A stretch of DNA of 50,315 bases from Mycobacterium szulgai (GTDB lineage Bacteria > Actinomycetota > Actinomycetes > Mycobacteriales > Mycobacteriaceae), in contig NZ_LQPW01000008.1 of assembly GCF_002116635.1 (NCBI RefSeq), positions 1 through 50,315 of the forward strand, in the 5' to 3' direction. Positions 31,756-42,628 of the stretch are shown here, one piece after another. The translations under genes and the position numbers were made by a program. Numbering within the stretch: the first letter of the stretch is position 1; the number at the start of each line of letters is the position of its first letter. Below the pieces are notes generated by a model, which worked only from the letters and a program-made list of their open reading frames with translations, searched no databases and was not told the origin of the DNA.

Positions 31756-32934
31756 ATGGCAGAAATTGTGCTCGAGCATGTCAACAAGAGTTATTCCGAC
31801 GGTCATGTCGCGGTGCGCGACCTAAGCCTCACCATCGCCGACGGAGAATTCCTGATTCTGGTCGGCCCGTCCGGCTGTGGTAAGACCACAACGCTGAATA
31901 TGATTGCCGGACTTGAGGATATCTCGTCGGGCGAACTGCGCATCGGTGGCCAGCGGGTGAACGAGAAAGCGCCCAAGGACCGCGATATCGCCATGGTCTT
32001 CCAGTCGTATGCGCTGTATCCGCACATGAGCGTGCGGCAGAACATCGCGTTTCCGCTGACCTTGGCCAAGCTGAAGAAGGCCGATATCGCGGCCAAAGTC
32101 GAAGAGACGGCCAAAATCCTCGATCTGAGCGGGCTGTTGGATCGAAAACCTTCGCAATTGTCGGGTGGGCAGCGGCAGCGGGTCGCGATGGGCCGGGCAA
32201 TCGTGCGCCACCCCAAGGCATTTCTGATGGACGAGCCGCTGTCAAACCTGGACGCCAAACTGCGGGTGCAGATGCGCGGTGAGATCGCCCGGCTACAAAA
32301 GCGGCTGGGCACCACCACCGTCTACGTCACCCACGACCAGACCGAGGCGATGACGCTGGGCGACCGGGTGGTGGTGATGCACGGCGGAGTGGCGCAGCAG
32401 ATCGGCACCCCCACGGAGCTTTACGAGCGGCCGGCCAACCTGTTCGTCGCGGGCTTCATCGGCTCGCCGGCGATGAACTTCTTTCCCGCCACGCTTACCC
32501 CGATCGGTCTGACGCTGCCGTTTGGTGAGGTGACGCTGGCACCGGAGGTGCGCGAGGTCATCGCGCAGCATCAGCGGCCGGCAAACGTCATCGTCGGGAT
32601 ACGGCCCGAGCACATCGCCGATGCCGCGCTGATCGACGGCTACCAGCGCATCAGGGCACTGACCTTCGAGGTGACCGTCGACCTGGTCGAGTCGCTGGGT
32701 TCGGACAAATACGTGTACTTCAGCAATGCCGGCTACGACGTGCATTCGGCCCAGCTGGCCGATCTCGCCGCCGAGTCCGAGGCGCGCGAAAACGAGTTCG
32801 TGGCACGGGTTCCCACCGAATCCAAGGCTGCGATCGGACAACCCATCGAATTGGCATTCGACACCGCCAAGCTCGCCGTGTTCGACGGGGACTCGGGGGC
32901 TAATCTGACGATCCCGGTGTCCGCGGCGCCGTGA
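31756..32934 (+). CDS. sugC: Trehalose ABC transporter ATPase SugC
   Basis: A 392-residue MalK-type ATPase. Walker A is GPSGCGKTT (residues 37-45), the signature [14 protein letters not shown] is near 134, and Walker B/D-loop is [15 protein letters not shown]. The C-terminal 150 residues form the OB/TOBE regulatory domain of MalK-like subunits. GAAGGGA stands upstream of ATG 31756, 4 bp after sugB. Its stop overlaps the next gene by GTGA, which extends the operon by a SUFU-domain gene. Confidence 0.95.
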   Translation: MAEIVLEHVNKSYSDGHVAVRDLSLTIADGEFLILVGPSGCGKTTTLNMIAGLEDISSGELRIGGQRVNEKAPKDRDIAMVFQSYALYPHMSVRQNIAFPLTLAKLKKADIAAKVEETAKILDLSGLLDRKPSQLSGGQRQRVAMGRAIVRHPKAFLMDEPLSNLDAKLRVQMRGEIARLQKRLGTTTVYVTHDQTEAMTLGDRVVVMHGGVAQQIGTPTELYERPANLFVAGFIGSPAMNFFPATLTPIGLTLPFGEVTLAPEVREVIAQHQRPANVIVGIRPEHIADAALIDGYQRIRALTFEVTVDLVESLGSDKYVYFSNAGYDVHSAQLADLAAESEARENEFVARVPTESKAAIGQPIELAFDTAKLAVFDGDSGANLTIPVSAAP

Positions 32935-33500
32935 TACTGGACCAGGTACGCACGCATCTGCGCAGCCACTTCGACGCCGAGCCGGACTCGGCGAGTGTGA
33001 CCTTTCTGGGTACTGATCCCGTCGAGGTGCTGCGCTTTCGTTCGGCGACAAGCGAATTGGTGCACTACGTGTCGCTGGGCTGCTCGCGACACCCGATGGT
33101 CGATCCGGCTGAGGTGCTGGTCGACCAGTCTGATGGGCCGCGCGCCGAGGTGGTGCTGTGTCTGCGTCGGGCCGAGCCGGCGGCCGGGCTGGTGCGCAGC
33201 ATCGCGCTGCTGGCTGCGACCCCGGCCGTCGAGGGCGTGGTACTGGTCGCCGACGCGCTGATCGACCTCGGGTCGCCGCTGTGGGCCGGGGCTGCGTTTA
33301 CCGCGATATTGTTGGGCCACAGTGATATTCCCGACTTGCCGGTAGCGCCCGACCCGGTGCGTTTCCTGTCCGCGACGCCGATCACCGCGACCGAGGCGGC
33401 ATGGGTGCGGCTCAAGGGTGCCGAGGCGATGCGACAGGCCTGGCGGCACGACGGTGTGGACGTGCTGGATCCGAATCGTCCTGCCGCACAACCGCGTTGA
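32931..33500 (+). CDS. Suppressor-of-fused (SUFU)-like domain protein
   Basis: A 189-residue soluble protein. Segments such as [27 protein letters not shown] and [17 protein letters not shown] resemble bacterial suppressor-of-fused domain proteins, whose biochemical role is unknown. It starts at GTG 32931 inside the sugC stop, so it is translated with the trehalose importer. From memory M. tuberculosis has no such gene between sugC and corA. A GC-rich hairpin right after the stop ends the operon. Confidence 0.75.
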   Translation: MILDQVRTHLRSHFDAEPDSASVTFLGTDPVEVLRFRSATSELVHYVSLGCSRHPMVDPAEVLVDQSDGPRAEVVLCLRRAEPAAGLVRSIALLAATPAVEGVVLVADALIDLGSPLWAGAAFTAILLGHSDIPDLPVAPDPVRFLSATPITATEAAWVRLKGAEAMRQAWRHDGVDVLDPNRPAAQPR

Positions 33501-33508
33501 CTGTGTAC

Positions 33509-33542
33509 CCAGGGCGGCCGCGCGGCGGAAATTCCGCCCTGG
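33509..33542. terminator. Bidirectional terminator between the SUFU gene and corA
   Basis: Perfect 9-bp stem CCAGGGCGG / CCGCCCTGG with a 16-base loop, in the 83-bp gap between convergent stops. No U-tract. Confidence 0.6.
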
Positions 33543-33583
33543 TTGCACGCTCGAAGCCAAGGACGCACATTCGACTTGCGTCG

Positions 33584-34711
33584 TTAGAGCCAGTCTCGCT
33601 TGCGGAAGCTGATGTAGAGCAACACGCAGATCATCACCATCGCGCTGACCACTACCGGGTAGCCCCACTGCTCGTTGAGCTCAGGCATGAACTTGAAGTT
33701 CATCCCATAGATGCCGGCGACCATGGTGGGCACCGCGACGATACCGGCCCACGCCGAGATCTTGCGCATGTCCATGTTCTGCTGCATGCCGACGCGGGCC
33801 AGCGCGGCCTGCACCAGCGAGTTCAGCATGTCGTCGTAGGCCACGATCTGCTCGGCGGCCTCCGTCTGATGGTCGGCCACGTCACGCAGATAGCGCCGGA
33901 CTTCCTTGGAGATGACGTCCTTGTTCTCGGTCTGCATGCGCTGGAACGCCCCCGACAGCGGGGCCACACACCGGCGCAGCTCGACCACTTCGCGCTTGAG
34001 CAGGTAGATCGGTTCGACGTCGATTTTGCGGCCGGGAGCGAATGCGACCACCTCGATGCTGTCGATGTCGTCTTCCATCAAGGTGGTCACGCCGAGGTAG
34101 TGGTCCACCACATAGTCGGAAATGGCGTGCATCACCGCATAAGGCCCCAGCCGCAGGTGCTCGGGGTCGCAATCCATCTTCTTACGCACCTCGTGCAGTC
34201 CGCCGTGCTCGCCGTGGCGGACCGTGACGACGAAGTCCTTGCCGACGAAGATCATGATCTCGCCGGTTTCGACGATCTCGCGCGCCAGTACCACCGATTC
34301 GTGCGGCACGTAGTTGACCGTCTTGAGCACGAAGAACAGCGTGTCGTCGTATCGCTCCAGTTTGGGCCGCTGATGGGCGTGCACGGCGTCTTCGACGGCC
34401 AATGGGTGCAGCCCGAAAACGTCTGCCACTTCCTGCATTTGGGCCTCGTCGGGTTCGTGCAGGCCAATCCAGACGAATGCGCACGGCTCTGTCTGCTCGG
34501 AATGGCCGCCGCCGGCGCGCGCGACTTCGCGCACCTTGGCCAGCGCCTCGGTGTAGGGATACTTGCCGGGCAAGCGGTGGCCGTCGACGTAGACACCGCA
34601 GTCGACCAGGGCTTCGGCCCGGCCGCCAATGGGATGCTCGTGCGGTTCGTGCACCTTGGGCCGCGCGACGGGTCTTAGAGCTTCAGGCAATGCGTCGAAT
34701 CCTGGGAACAC
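33584..34711 (-). CDS. corA: CorA magnesium/cobalt transport protein
   Basis: A 375-residue CorA-family channel. The long cytoplasmic domain ends in the stalk helix (MQQNMDMRKISAWAG). The first membrane helix carries the signature Y-G336-M337-N338, and a second helix (VVVSAMVMICVLLYISF) precedes the basic C-terminus KRDWL. It takes up Mg2+ as a pentamer. GTG 34711 has a GGAGGG site about 6 bases upstream and matches the N-terminus of Rv1239c; the frame stays open further upstream to 34918, but that part overlaps mdh and is rejected. Confidence 0.93.
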   Translation of the reverse strand: MFPGFDALPEALRPVARPKVHEPHEHPIGGRAEALVDCGVYVDGHRLPGKYPYTEALAKVREVARAGGGHSEQTEPCAFVWIGLHEPDEAQMQEVADVFGLHPLAVEDAVHAHQRPKLERYDDTLFFVLKTVNYVPHESVVLAREIVETGEIMIFVGKDFVVTVRHGEHGGLHEVRKKMDCDPEHLRLGPYAVMHAISDYVVDHYLGVTTLMEDDIDSIEVVAFAPGRKIDVEPIYLLKREVVELRRCVAPLSGAFQRMQTENKDVISKEVRRYLRDVADHQTEAAEQIVAYDDMLNSLVQAALARVGMQQNMDMRKISAWAGIVAVPTMVAGIYGMNFKFMPELNEQWGYPVVVSAMVMICVLLYISFRKRDWL

Positions 34712-34886
34712 GTCAACCCTCCGATCGCAGCTCAGCTCTGGCCGGGCGGTGGTCCATGGTACGCGTCTTCGCGTAACGGAGCGCGACGAAGCGCGCTGGG
34801 TAGCGGACCGGAGATTTGCGCAGCGACGTGGTGCGCTAGTTTCGACGCGAACCCCATCCGCATGACCTCCATAGGAGCAAACCGAC

Positions 34887-35876
34887 GTGAGCGCTAGTCC
34901 GCTAAAGGTCGCCGTCACCGGTGCCGCCGGTCAGATCGGCTACAGCCTGTTGTTCCGTCTGGCCAGCGGCTCGCTGCTGGGCCCCGACCGCCCGATCGAG
35001 CTGCGCCTGCTCGAGATCGAACCCGCGCTCAAGGCGCTCGAGGGTGTCGTGATGGAGCTCGACGACTGCGCGTTTCCGCTGCTGTCCGGGGTGCAGATCG
35101 GCGCGGACGCGAACAAGATCTTCGACGGGGTGAACCTCGCGCTGCTGGTGGGTGCCCGTCCGCGTGGGCCGGGCATGGAGCGCGGCGATCTGCTCGAGGC
35201 CAACGGCGCGATCTTCACCGCGCAGGGCAAGGCGCTGAACTCCGTGGCCGCCGACGACGTCCGCATCGGCGTGACAGGCAACCCGGCCAACACCAACGCG
35301 CTGATCGCGTTGAGCAACGCCCCCGACATCCCCAAGGAGCGGTTCTCTGCGCTCACCCGGCTGGACCACAACCGGGCGATCTCGCAGCTGGCCAAGAAGA
35401 CCGGCGCCGCGGTCACCGACATCAAGAAGGTCACCATCTGGGGCAACCACTCGGCCACCCAGTACCCGGACATCTTCCACGCCGAGGTGGGCGGCAAGAA
35501 CGCCGCCGAGGTGGTCAACGACCAGGCGTGGATCGAGAACGACTTCATCCCCACCGTCGCCAAGCGCGGCGCGGCGATCATCGATGCACGGGGCGCCTCC
35601 TCGGCCGCCTCGGCCGCGTCGGCGACCGTGGACGCCGCCCGCTCCTGGCTGCTGGGCAGCCCGGACGGTGACTGGGTCTCGATGGCCGTCTACTCGGACG
35701 GCTCCTACGGCGTGCCGGAGGGCATCGTCTCGTCGTTCCCGGTGACCACCAAGGACGGCAACTGGTCGATCGTGCAGGGTCTGGAGATCGACGAGTTCTC
35801 CCGCGGCCGCATCGACAAGTCCACCGCTGAGCTGGTCGACGAGCGCAACGCGGTCACCGAGCTGAAGCTGATCTAG
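34887..35876 (+). CDS. mdh: Malate dehydrogenase
   Basis: A 329-residue NAD-dependent enzyme interconverting malate and oxaloacetate in the TCA cycle. Visible features are the NAD-binding GAAGQIGYS (12-20), the substrate arginines in [18 protein letters not shown] with the catalytic aspartate, and the catalytic histidine in IWGNHS. GTG 34887 is preceded by AGGAGC. It diverges from corA across 175 bp. Length equals that of Rv1240. Confidence 0.96.
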   Translation: MSASPLKVAVTGAAGQIGYSLLFRLASGSLLGPDRPIELRLLEIEPALKALEGVVMELDDCAFPLLSGVQIGADANKIFDGVNLALLVGARPRGPGMERGDLLEANGAIFTAQGKALNSVAADDVRIGVTGNPANTNALIALSNAPDIPKERFSALTRLDHNRAISQLAKKTGAAVTDIKKVTIWGNHSATQYPDIFHAEVGGKNAAEVVNDQAWIENDFIPTVAKRGAAIIDARGASSAASAASATVDAARSWLLGSPDGDWVSMAVYSDGSYGVPEGIVSSFPVTTKDGNWSIVQGLEIDEFSRGRIDKSTAELVDERNAVTELKLI

Positions 35877-35882
35877 CGGCGT

Positions 35883-35900
35883 CGGCGAGCGCAAGCGCCG
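35883..35900. terminator. Possible hairpin between mdh and the convergent PE_PGRS gene
   Basis: CGGCG, 8-base loop, CGCCG in the 48-bp gap. The stem is short and weakly supported. Confidence 0.25.
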
Positions 35901-35924
35901 GCTGCGGCGTGATGGGGCGGCGCC

Positions 35925-37619
<1,695 letters not shown>

Positions 37620-37668
37620 CGCTGTGCTCCCCGATTGAGTCACTATCGAATAGTCGGCCGGGCCACAC

Positions 37669-37674
37669 CTTATA
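37669..37674 (-). promoter_or_regulatory. -10 candidate of the PE_PGRS gene
   Basis: TATAAG on the minus strand, about 50 bp before the ATG. Between them lies the palindrome ACTAT-CGA-ATAGT at 37642-37654. Confidence 0.35.
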
Positions 37675-37707
37675 GCAGCGCCTCGCCAAAAAATCCACGA
37701 TTTGGTC

Positions 37708-37728
37708 AAATGCATAGACGATGCATTT
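37708..37728. promoter_or_regulatory. Operator-like palindrome between PE_PGRS and malic enzyme genes
   Basis: AAATGCAT, 5-base spacer, ATGCATTT: perfect 8-bp arms in the divergent region. TTGACA follows at 37731-37736, and a mirrored GTCAA precedes it at 37705-37709. Confidence 0.5.
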
Positions 37729-37785
37729 CTTTGACAACCGTCGGCCCGCGCGCCAACCCGTCGGTTTCGACGGGATCGGGCCACG

Positions 37786-37791
37786 TACCCT
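37786..37791 (+). promoter_or_regulatory. -10 box of the malic enzyme gene
   Basis: TACCCT followed by 7 bases and the GTG at 37799. This decides the start. Confidence 0.4.
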
Positions 37792-37798
37792 CGAACCC

Positions 37799-38974
37799 GT
37801 GCCAAGAATCGACCCGCCGACACAAATCGCCATCGGAAACGACGAGATCTTCGACGCCCACGTAGGCGGCAAGCTTTCGGTAGGGCTGAACGCACCGCTG
37901 GACACCAAACGCGCGCTGTCGATCGCCTACACCCCGGGCGTAGCCCAGGTGAGCCGCGCGATCGCCGCCGATCGCACCCTGGCTGCCCGCTACACCTGGG
38001 CGAACCGGCTGGTGGCCGTCGTCAGCGACGGCAGCGCGGTACTAGGCCTCGGCGACATCGGGCCGGCGGCGTCGCTGCCGGTGATGGAAGGCAAGTGTGC
38101 CCTGTTCAAGCAGTTCGCCGGCCTGGACGCGATCCCGATTGTGCTGGACACCAAGGATCCCGACGAGATCGTCGAGACGCTGATACGCCTGCGGCCGACG
38201 TTCGGCGCGCTCAACCTCGAGGACATCTCAGCACCGCGTTGCTTTGAAATCGAACGACGGGTCATCGAGGCGCTGGACTGCCCGGTGATGCACGACGACC
38301 AGCACGGCACCGCGATCGTGGTGCTCGCCGCGCTGATGGGTGCCACCAAATTGCTCGGCCGGGACATGTCCTCGGTGCGGGTGGTGGTTTCAGGGGCCGG
38401 GGCGGCCGGTGTCGCATGCACGAATCTCCTTATGGCTATGGGAGTTTCGGACATCACCGTGCTCGATTCGCGCGGTATCCTGCAGGCTGGGCGCACCGAC
38501 ATGAACAGTGTGAAGGCCGATCTGGCGCAACGCACCAATCCCGACGGTCGCACCGGCGGGCTGATTCAAGCGCTCGACGGAGCCGACGTGTTCCTCGGGC
38601 TGTCGGGCGGTGTGGTTCCCGAAGAATGCATTGCCACCATGGCGCCGGACGGAATCGTGTTCGCGCTGTCCAACCCCGACCCCGAAATCCATCCCGACAT
38701 CGCGGCCAAGTACGCGGCGGTGGTGGCCACCGGCCGCAGCGATTTCTGCAACCAGATCAACAATGTGCTGGCCTTCCCCGGAGTGTTCCGGGGGGCGCTG
38801 GACGCCGGAGCGCACCAAATCACCGAAAAGATGATGGTGGCGGCCGCCGAGGCGATTTACTCAGTCGCCAGCGACGACCTCGCGCTGGACCGGATCGTCC
38901 CGAGCCCCCTGGATCTGCGGGTGGTGGAAGCCGTCGCGGCCGCGGTGGCCTTTGCCTCAGACACCGCGGGGTGA
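37799..38974 (+). CDS. NAD(P)-dependent malic enzyme, small form
   Basis: A 391-residue malic enzyme of the roughly 400-residue bacterial class. It oxidatively decarboxylates malate to pyruvate. Features: DEIFDAHVGGKLSVGL at the N-terminus, the catalytic tyrosine in IAYTPGVAQVS, GKCALFK, metal ligands in HDDQHGTAIV, and the nucleotide-binding VVSGAGAAGVAC. The fold then continues to LALDRIVPSPLD. M. tuberculosis Mez (Rv2332) is a longer, different type. GTG 37799 is chosen for the -10 box 7 bases upstream and for family length; ATG 37721 would add 26 residues without similarity. The stop overlaps lpqZ by GTGA. Confidence 0.88.
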   Translation: MPRIDPPTQIAIGNDEIFDAHVGGKLSVGLNAPLDTKRALSIAYTPGVAQVSRAIAADRTLAARYTWANRLVAVVSDGSAVLGLGDIGPAASLPVMEGKCALFKQFAGLDAIPIVLDTKDPDEIVETLIRLRPTFGALNLEDISAPRCFEIERRVIEALDCPVMHDDQHGTAIVVLAALMGATKLLGRDMSSVRVVVSGAGAAGVACTNLLMAMGVSDITVLDSRGILQAGRTDMNSVKADLAQRTNPDGRTGGLIQALDGADVFLGLSGGVVPEECIATMAPDGIVFALSNPDPEIHPDIAAKYAAVVATGRSDFCNQINNVLAFPGVFRGALDAGAHQITEKMMVAAAEAIYSVASDDLALDRIVPSPLDLRVVEAVAAAVAFASDTAG

Positions 38975-39822
38975 GAATTCTCAGGCTGGCGGCCCCGTTG
39001 CTGGCCCTGCTCGTCGCGGTGGCCGGTTGTGCAGGTCAAAGCCGCGACCAGCGCCCCGAGTTGGTGGTTGGATCCGGGCCGGACGCCCAGTCGAAATTGC
39101 TGGCCGCCATCTACGTCGCTGCGCTGCGCTCATATGGGTTTGCTGCTCGTCCCGAGTCCGCGGCCGACCCGATGGCGAAATTGGACTCCGGGGTGTTCAC
39201 CGTCGTGCCGGCCTTCACCGGTCAGGTATTGGTGAGTTTGCAGCCGGGCGCCTCGGCTCTGTCTGACAAGCAGGTCTACCAAGCGATGAACTCCGCGCTG
39301 CCCGAAGGTGTGGCCGCCGGCGACTACACCACCGCCGCCGAGGACAAGCCCGCGCTGGTGGTAACCGCGGCCACCGCCCAGGCCTGGGGCGGCAGCGACG
39401 TGAACCTGCTGGCGCGCCACTGTGACGGGCTAGTTGTCGGCAGCATCAGTGGCGCCGGCCCGCCATCGGGAGTGGGCCCTTGCCGGTTACCCGCGCCGCG
39501 TGAATTCCCTGACGACACAAACTTGTTCGCCGCACTGCGGGCCGGTGAACTGACTGCGGCGTGGACCACCACCGCCGACCCGGCCATCCCCCCGGAACTG
39601 GTGGTGCTGGCCGACGGGAAGGACGCGCTGATCCGCGCGGAGAACGTGGTCCCGCTCTATCGGCGCAACGCCCTGACCGACCGGCAATTGTTGGCGATCA
39701 ACGAAGTCGCCGGCGTGCTGGACACCGCGGCGCTGACCGACATGCGCCGCAAGGTGGGCGCCGGCGCCGACCCGCAGGCGGTGGCCGGCGCGTGGCTGGC
39801 GGAGCACCCGCTGGGGCGTTGA
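38971..39822 (+). CDS. lpqZ: Lipoprotein LpqZ, osmoprotectant-type substrate-binding protein
   Basis: A 283-residue lipoprotein. A short signal peptide (LRLAAPLLALLVAVAGC) has its lipobox cysteine at residue 20. The mature part is of the OpuAC/ProX type (VVGSGPDAQSKLLAAIYVAAL), normally binding glycine betaine, choline or related compounds. No permease or ATPase gene is adjacent, so it is an orphan binding protein here. GTG 38971 lies in the malic enzyme stop (GTGA), showing translational coupling. It matches Rv1244. Confidence 0.9.
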   Translation: MRILRLAAPLLALLVAVAGCAGQSRDQRPELVVGSGPDAQSKLLAAIYVAALRSYGFAARPESAADPMAKLDSGVFTVVPAFTGQVLVSLQPGASALSDKQVYQAMNSALPEGVAAGDYTTAAEDKPALVVTAATAQAWGGSDVNLLARHCDGLVVGSISGAGPPSGVGPCRLPAPREFPDDTNLFAALRAGELTAAWTTTADPAIPPELVVLADGKDALIRAENVVPLYRRNALTDRQLLAINEVAGVLDTAALTDMRRKVGAGADPQAVAGAWLAEHPLGR

Positions 39823-39859
39823 GGACCGGCCGTCGAGCCTGCGTCCACGGCGCCGGGTC

Positions 39860-40693
39860 TCAGCGGTGCGCAGCGGGTACCAAGCGGCCCAGCACCGGCA
39901 TGAACAGCCGCTGATATCCCGAACCGGTCAACCGCACGACGATGTCGAGCACCTTGGCGTCCGGGCCGACCAGGACGCGCGCCTTGTTCTTTCGCACCGC
40001 GGCCAGAATGATCTTCGCCGCCCGCTCCGGGCTGGTGTGGGCCACCCGCTTGTCGAACAGTTTGGCCAGTTCCTCAGCGTCCAGGCCTTCGGCGGCGGTC
40101 GCGTTGCGGGCGATCGACGTCTTGATGCCGCCGGGATGCACGGTGGTCACGCCGACTGGATGGCCGGCCAGGATCATCTCCTGGCGCAGCGCCTCGGTGA
40201 AGCCGCGGACGGCGAACTTCGCCGCGTTGTAAGCCGCCTGCCCCGAGCAGGAGAACAGGCCGAAAACGCTGGAAACATTGATGACATGCCCGTCCCCGGA
40301 GGCGATCAGGTACGGCAGGAACGCCTTTGTGCCATTGAGTACGCCGCCCCAGTCGACGTCCATCACGCGGTCTATGTCTTTGAATTGGCAGACCTCGACG
40401 TCGCCGGTGTGGCCGATGCCGGCATTGTTGTATATCTGGTTCACCTTGCCGAAGTGCTCGTTGACGGCGTCGGCGTAGGCGAGGAACGCCTCGCGTTCGG
40501 TGACATCGAGCCGGTCGGCCTTGACCGGCGCGCCGATCGCCTTCAGCATTTTCTCGGTTTCGGCTAGTCCTTCGGTATCGACGTCGCTGATCGCCAGCTT
40601 GGCGCCGGAGCGGCCGAGCTCCAGGGCCAGCGCCCGTCCGATGCCTGAGCCGGCGCCGGTGACGACGGCGACCTTTCCGGCGAACCCCTCCAT
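39860..40693 (-). CDS. Short-chain dehydrogenase/reductase
   Basis: A 277-residue classical SDR (Rv1245c-like). The cofactor motif TGAGSGIG is at residues 12-19, with NNAG near 90, the catalytic Ser in INVSSVFG and the YNAAK motif (Tyr-X3-Lys). The aspartate after the second strand (ISDVDTEG) favours NAD(H). The substrate is unknown. GGGAGG stands upstream of ATG 40693. It converges on lpqZ with a 37-bp gap. Confidence 0.92.
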   Translation of the reverse strand: MEGFAGKVAVVTGAGSGIGRALALELGRSGAKLAISDVDTEGLAETEKMLKAIGAPVKADRLDVTEREAFLAYADAVNEHFGKVNQIYNNAGIGHTGDVEVCQFKDIDRVMDVDWGGVLNGTKAFLPYLIASGDGHVINVSSVFGLFSCSGQAAYNAAKFAVRGFTEALRQEMILAGHPVGVTTVHPGGIKTSIARNATAAEGLDAEELAKLFDKRVAHTSPERAAKIILAAVRKNKARVLVGPDAKVLDIVVRLTGSGYQRLFMPVLGRLVPAAHR

Positions 40694-40772
40694 GAACAGC
40701 CTCCCTATTCCGTTGCGATCGAGGTTAGCCGGTACCGGTGGTTCCGCTTACCACGGGGCCGAACAACGAGCG

Positions 40773-42560
40773 TTAGCCGTGCTGACCGGAGTTGCCGTTG
40801 ACACCCGCGATGCCATCGATGCCCGGGGCACCGGACTTCGTCGACCCAGAGCCCCCGACACCGAGGTCCCCGAATGCACCGCCGCCTCCTCCGGACCCGC
40901 CGATACCACCCTGACCGCCGTTGCCGCTGGCGCCCGACTGGCCGAAGAACCCGCCGGAGCCCCCGACTCCGCTGCCGCCGCTGGCGCCGCCGTTGCCACC
41001 GGTGCCGCCGGCGCCGCCGTTGCCGCCGTCGCCGCCCGCGCCGCCGTCGCTATTGCCGGTTGTGGCCGTGCCCTGCCCGCCGCTGCCCGCGTCACCCCCG
41101 CCGGCCCCGTCGCCACCCACGCCGCCCATACCGCCGATACCGGCATTGCCACCATTACCGCCGTTACCGAAGAGTCCGCCTGCGCCGCCGGCTCCGCCGG
41201 TACCGCCCGCGCCTCCGTTGCCGCCGTTGCCGCCGTTGCCGCCGTTGCCGCCGTCGCCGCCCGCACCGCCGGTCGCGGACACGGTGTCGGCGTCGGCCTC
41301 CCCGCCATTGCCACCAAGGGCGCCCTGGCCGCCGATCGCGCCGGCACCTCCGGTGCCGCCGGTGCCGCCGGACCCGCCGGCACCACCGTTGCCGATCAGC
41401 AGACCGCCGCGGCCACCGTTTCCGCCGGCGCCGCCGACGCCACCCACGCCACCAGACGCGCCCGTTCCACCGTCACCGCCAAGGCCGCCGTCACCCCCGA
41501 ACGATGGACCGCCTAGAGACGAAGTGGCTTTCCCGCCGTCACCGCCGGCGCCACCGGCACCGCCAAAGGCGATCCCCACGGTCCCGTCGCCGCCGGAACC
41601 CGCTGTGGCAGTACCCGCCTTGCTGACCGCACCACCACCATCACCACCGGCCCCGCCGATACCGCCGACACCGCCGTTGCCGCCGTTGCCGGCGGTAGCA
41701 TTCCCGCCGGTCGAGTCGGCCGAGCCGCCCAGACCGCCACTGCCGCCGACGGCGGCGAAGGCGCCGTCGGCGCCGCCTTGACCGCTGGTGGCGATGGCAT
41801 CGCCGGCGCTGTTGACATCGATGCCCTTGGTCCCGGTGGCCGCTTGGCCGTTGATGGGGAGGTTTACACCGTCGGCGCCGGTGAGTCCGGTTCCGCCGTG
41901 TCCGCCGGCACCGCCGTTGCCGAACAGCAAGGCATTGCCGCCGCTGCCGCCGGCAGCGCCGGTCCCGCCCGCCCCGCCGGCGCCGCCATTGCCGTACAGC
42001 AACCCGCCGCTGCCTCCGTTGCCGCCCCCCGCGCCGGCTCCACCGGCCCCGCCATTGCCGCCACTGCCGAGCAGCCCGGCGCTACCGCCGTTGCCGCCTG
42101 CCTGGCCGGCCACCCCATTCCCGCCATTGCCGCCATTGCCGAACAACACGCCGCCGGCCCCACCGGGCTGCCCGGGGCCCCCGTTGGCTCCGTTGCCGAT
42201 CAGCGGACGGCCCAGCAGCGTTTCGGTGGGCGCGTTCACCACTCCCAGCACACCCTGCTCGAGAGCCTGCAACGCCGACGTGTTGGCGGCTTCGGCGCTC
42301 GCGTAGCTACCGCTTGCTTGGCTCAAGAGCTGGGCGGATTGCGCCTGGATGGCCAACACCTGCCTGCTCAGCGCCTGATAGGTCTGTCCATGCTGGGAAA
42401 ACACCGCCGCGATCGCGCGCGACACTTCGTCGGCACCGGCGGTCAGCACCCGGGTGGTGGGCGCCGCCGCGAAATTCGCCGCAGTGAGGCGCGCCAGAAT
42501 ATGGTCCAAATCCCTTGCCGCGGAATCTAACAGCCCGGGGACCACCATCGTGTATGACAT
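40773..42560 (-). CDS. PE_PGRS family protein
   Basis: A 595-residue protein, complete. The PE domain (1-92) ends with the export motif Tyr86-ASA-Glu90. The linker [18 protein letters not shown] and about 480 residues of GGA/GGN repeats follow, interrupted near the middle by a less repetitive segment ([20 protein letters not shown]). The C-terminus is [14 protein letters not shown] lies 7 bases before ATG 42560. It stands 68 bp downstream of kgd on the same strand, where M. tuberculosis has the Rv1246c-Rv1247c toxin-antitoxin pair. Confidence 0.93.
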   Translation of the reverse strand: MSYTMVVPGLLDSAARDLDHILARLTAANFAAAPTTRVLTAGADEVSRAIAAVFSQHGQTYQALSRQVLAIQAQSAQLLSQASGSYASAEAANTSALQALEQGVLGVVNAPTETLLGRPLIGNGANGGPGQPGGAGGVLFGNGGNGGNGVAGQAGGNGGSAGLLGSGGNGGAGGAGAGGGNGGSGGLLYGNGGAGGAGGTGAAGGSGGNALLFGNGGAGGHGGTGLTGADGVNLPINGQAATGTKGIDVNSAGDAIATSGQGGADGAFAAVGGSGGLGGSADSTGGNATAGNGGNGGVGGIGGAGGDGGGAVSKAGTATAGSGGDGTVGIAFGGAGGAGGDGGKATSSLGGPSFGGDGGLGGDGGTGASGGVGGVGGAGGNGGRGGLLIGNGGAGGSGGTGGTGGAGAIGGQGALGGNGGEADADTVSATGGAGGDGGNGGNGGNGGNGGAGGTGGAGGAGGLFGNGGNGGNAGIGGMGGVGGDGAGGGDAGSGGQGTATTGNSDGGAGGDGGNGGAGGTGGNGGASGGSGVGGSGGFFGQSGASGNGGQGGIGGSGGGGGAFGDLGVGGSGSTKSGAPGIDGIAGVNGNSGQHG

Positions 42561-42628
42561 CAACACTCCCAGTTGTGTTGGCCGACGCGACGGGAACGAT
42601 ACCCAAGCCCGCGAGCAGTGGGAGCGCG

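Noticed and set aside
37731..37736. TTGACA as the -35 of the malic enzyme gene
   Set aside because: No -10-like sequence lies 16-19 bp downstream, and the better -10 (37786-37791) is too far away.
40693..42560. PE_PGRS at 40773 as part of a kgd operon
   Set aside because: It is on the same strand 68 bp downstream of kgd, but has its own ribosome site and unrelated function; read-through cannot be judged from sequence.
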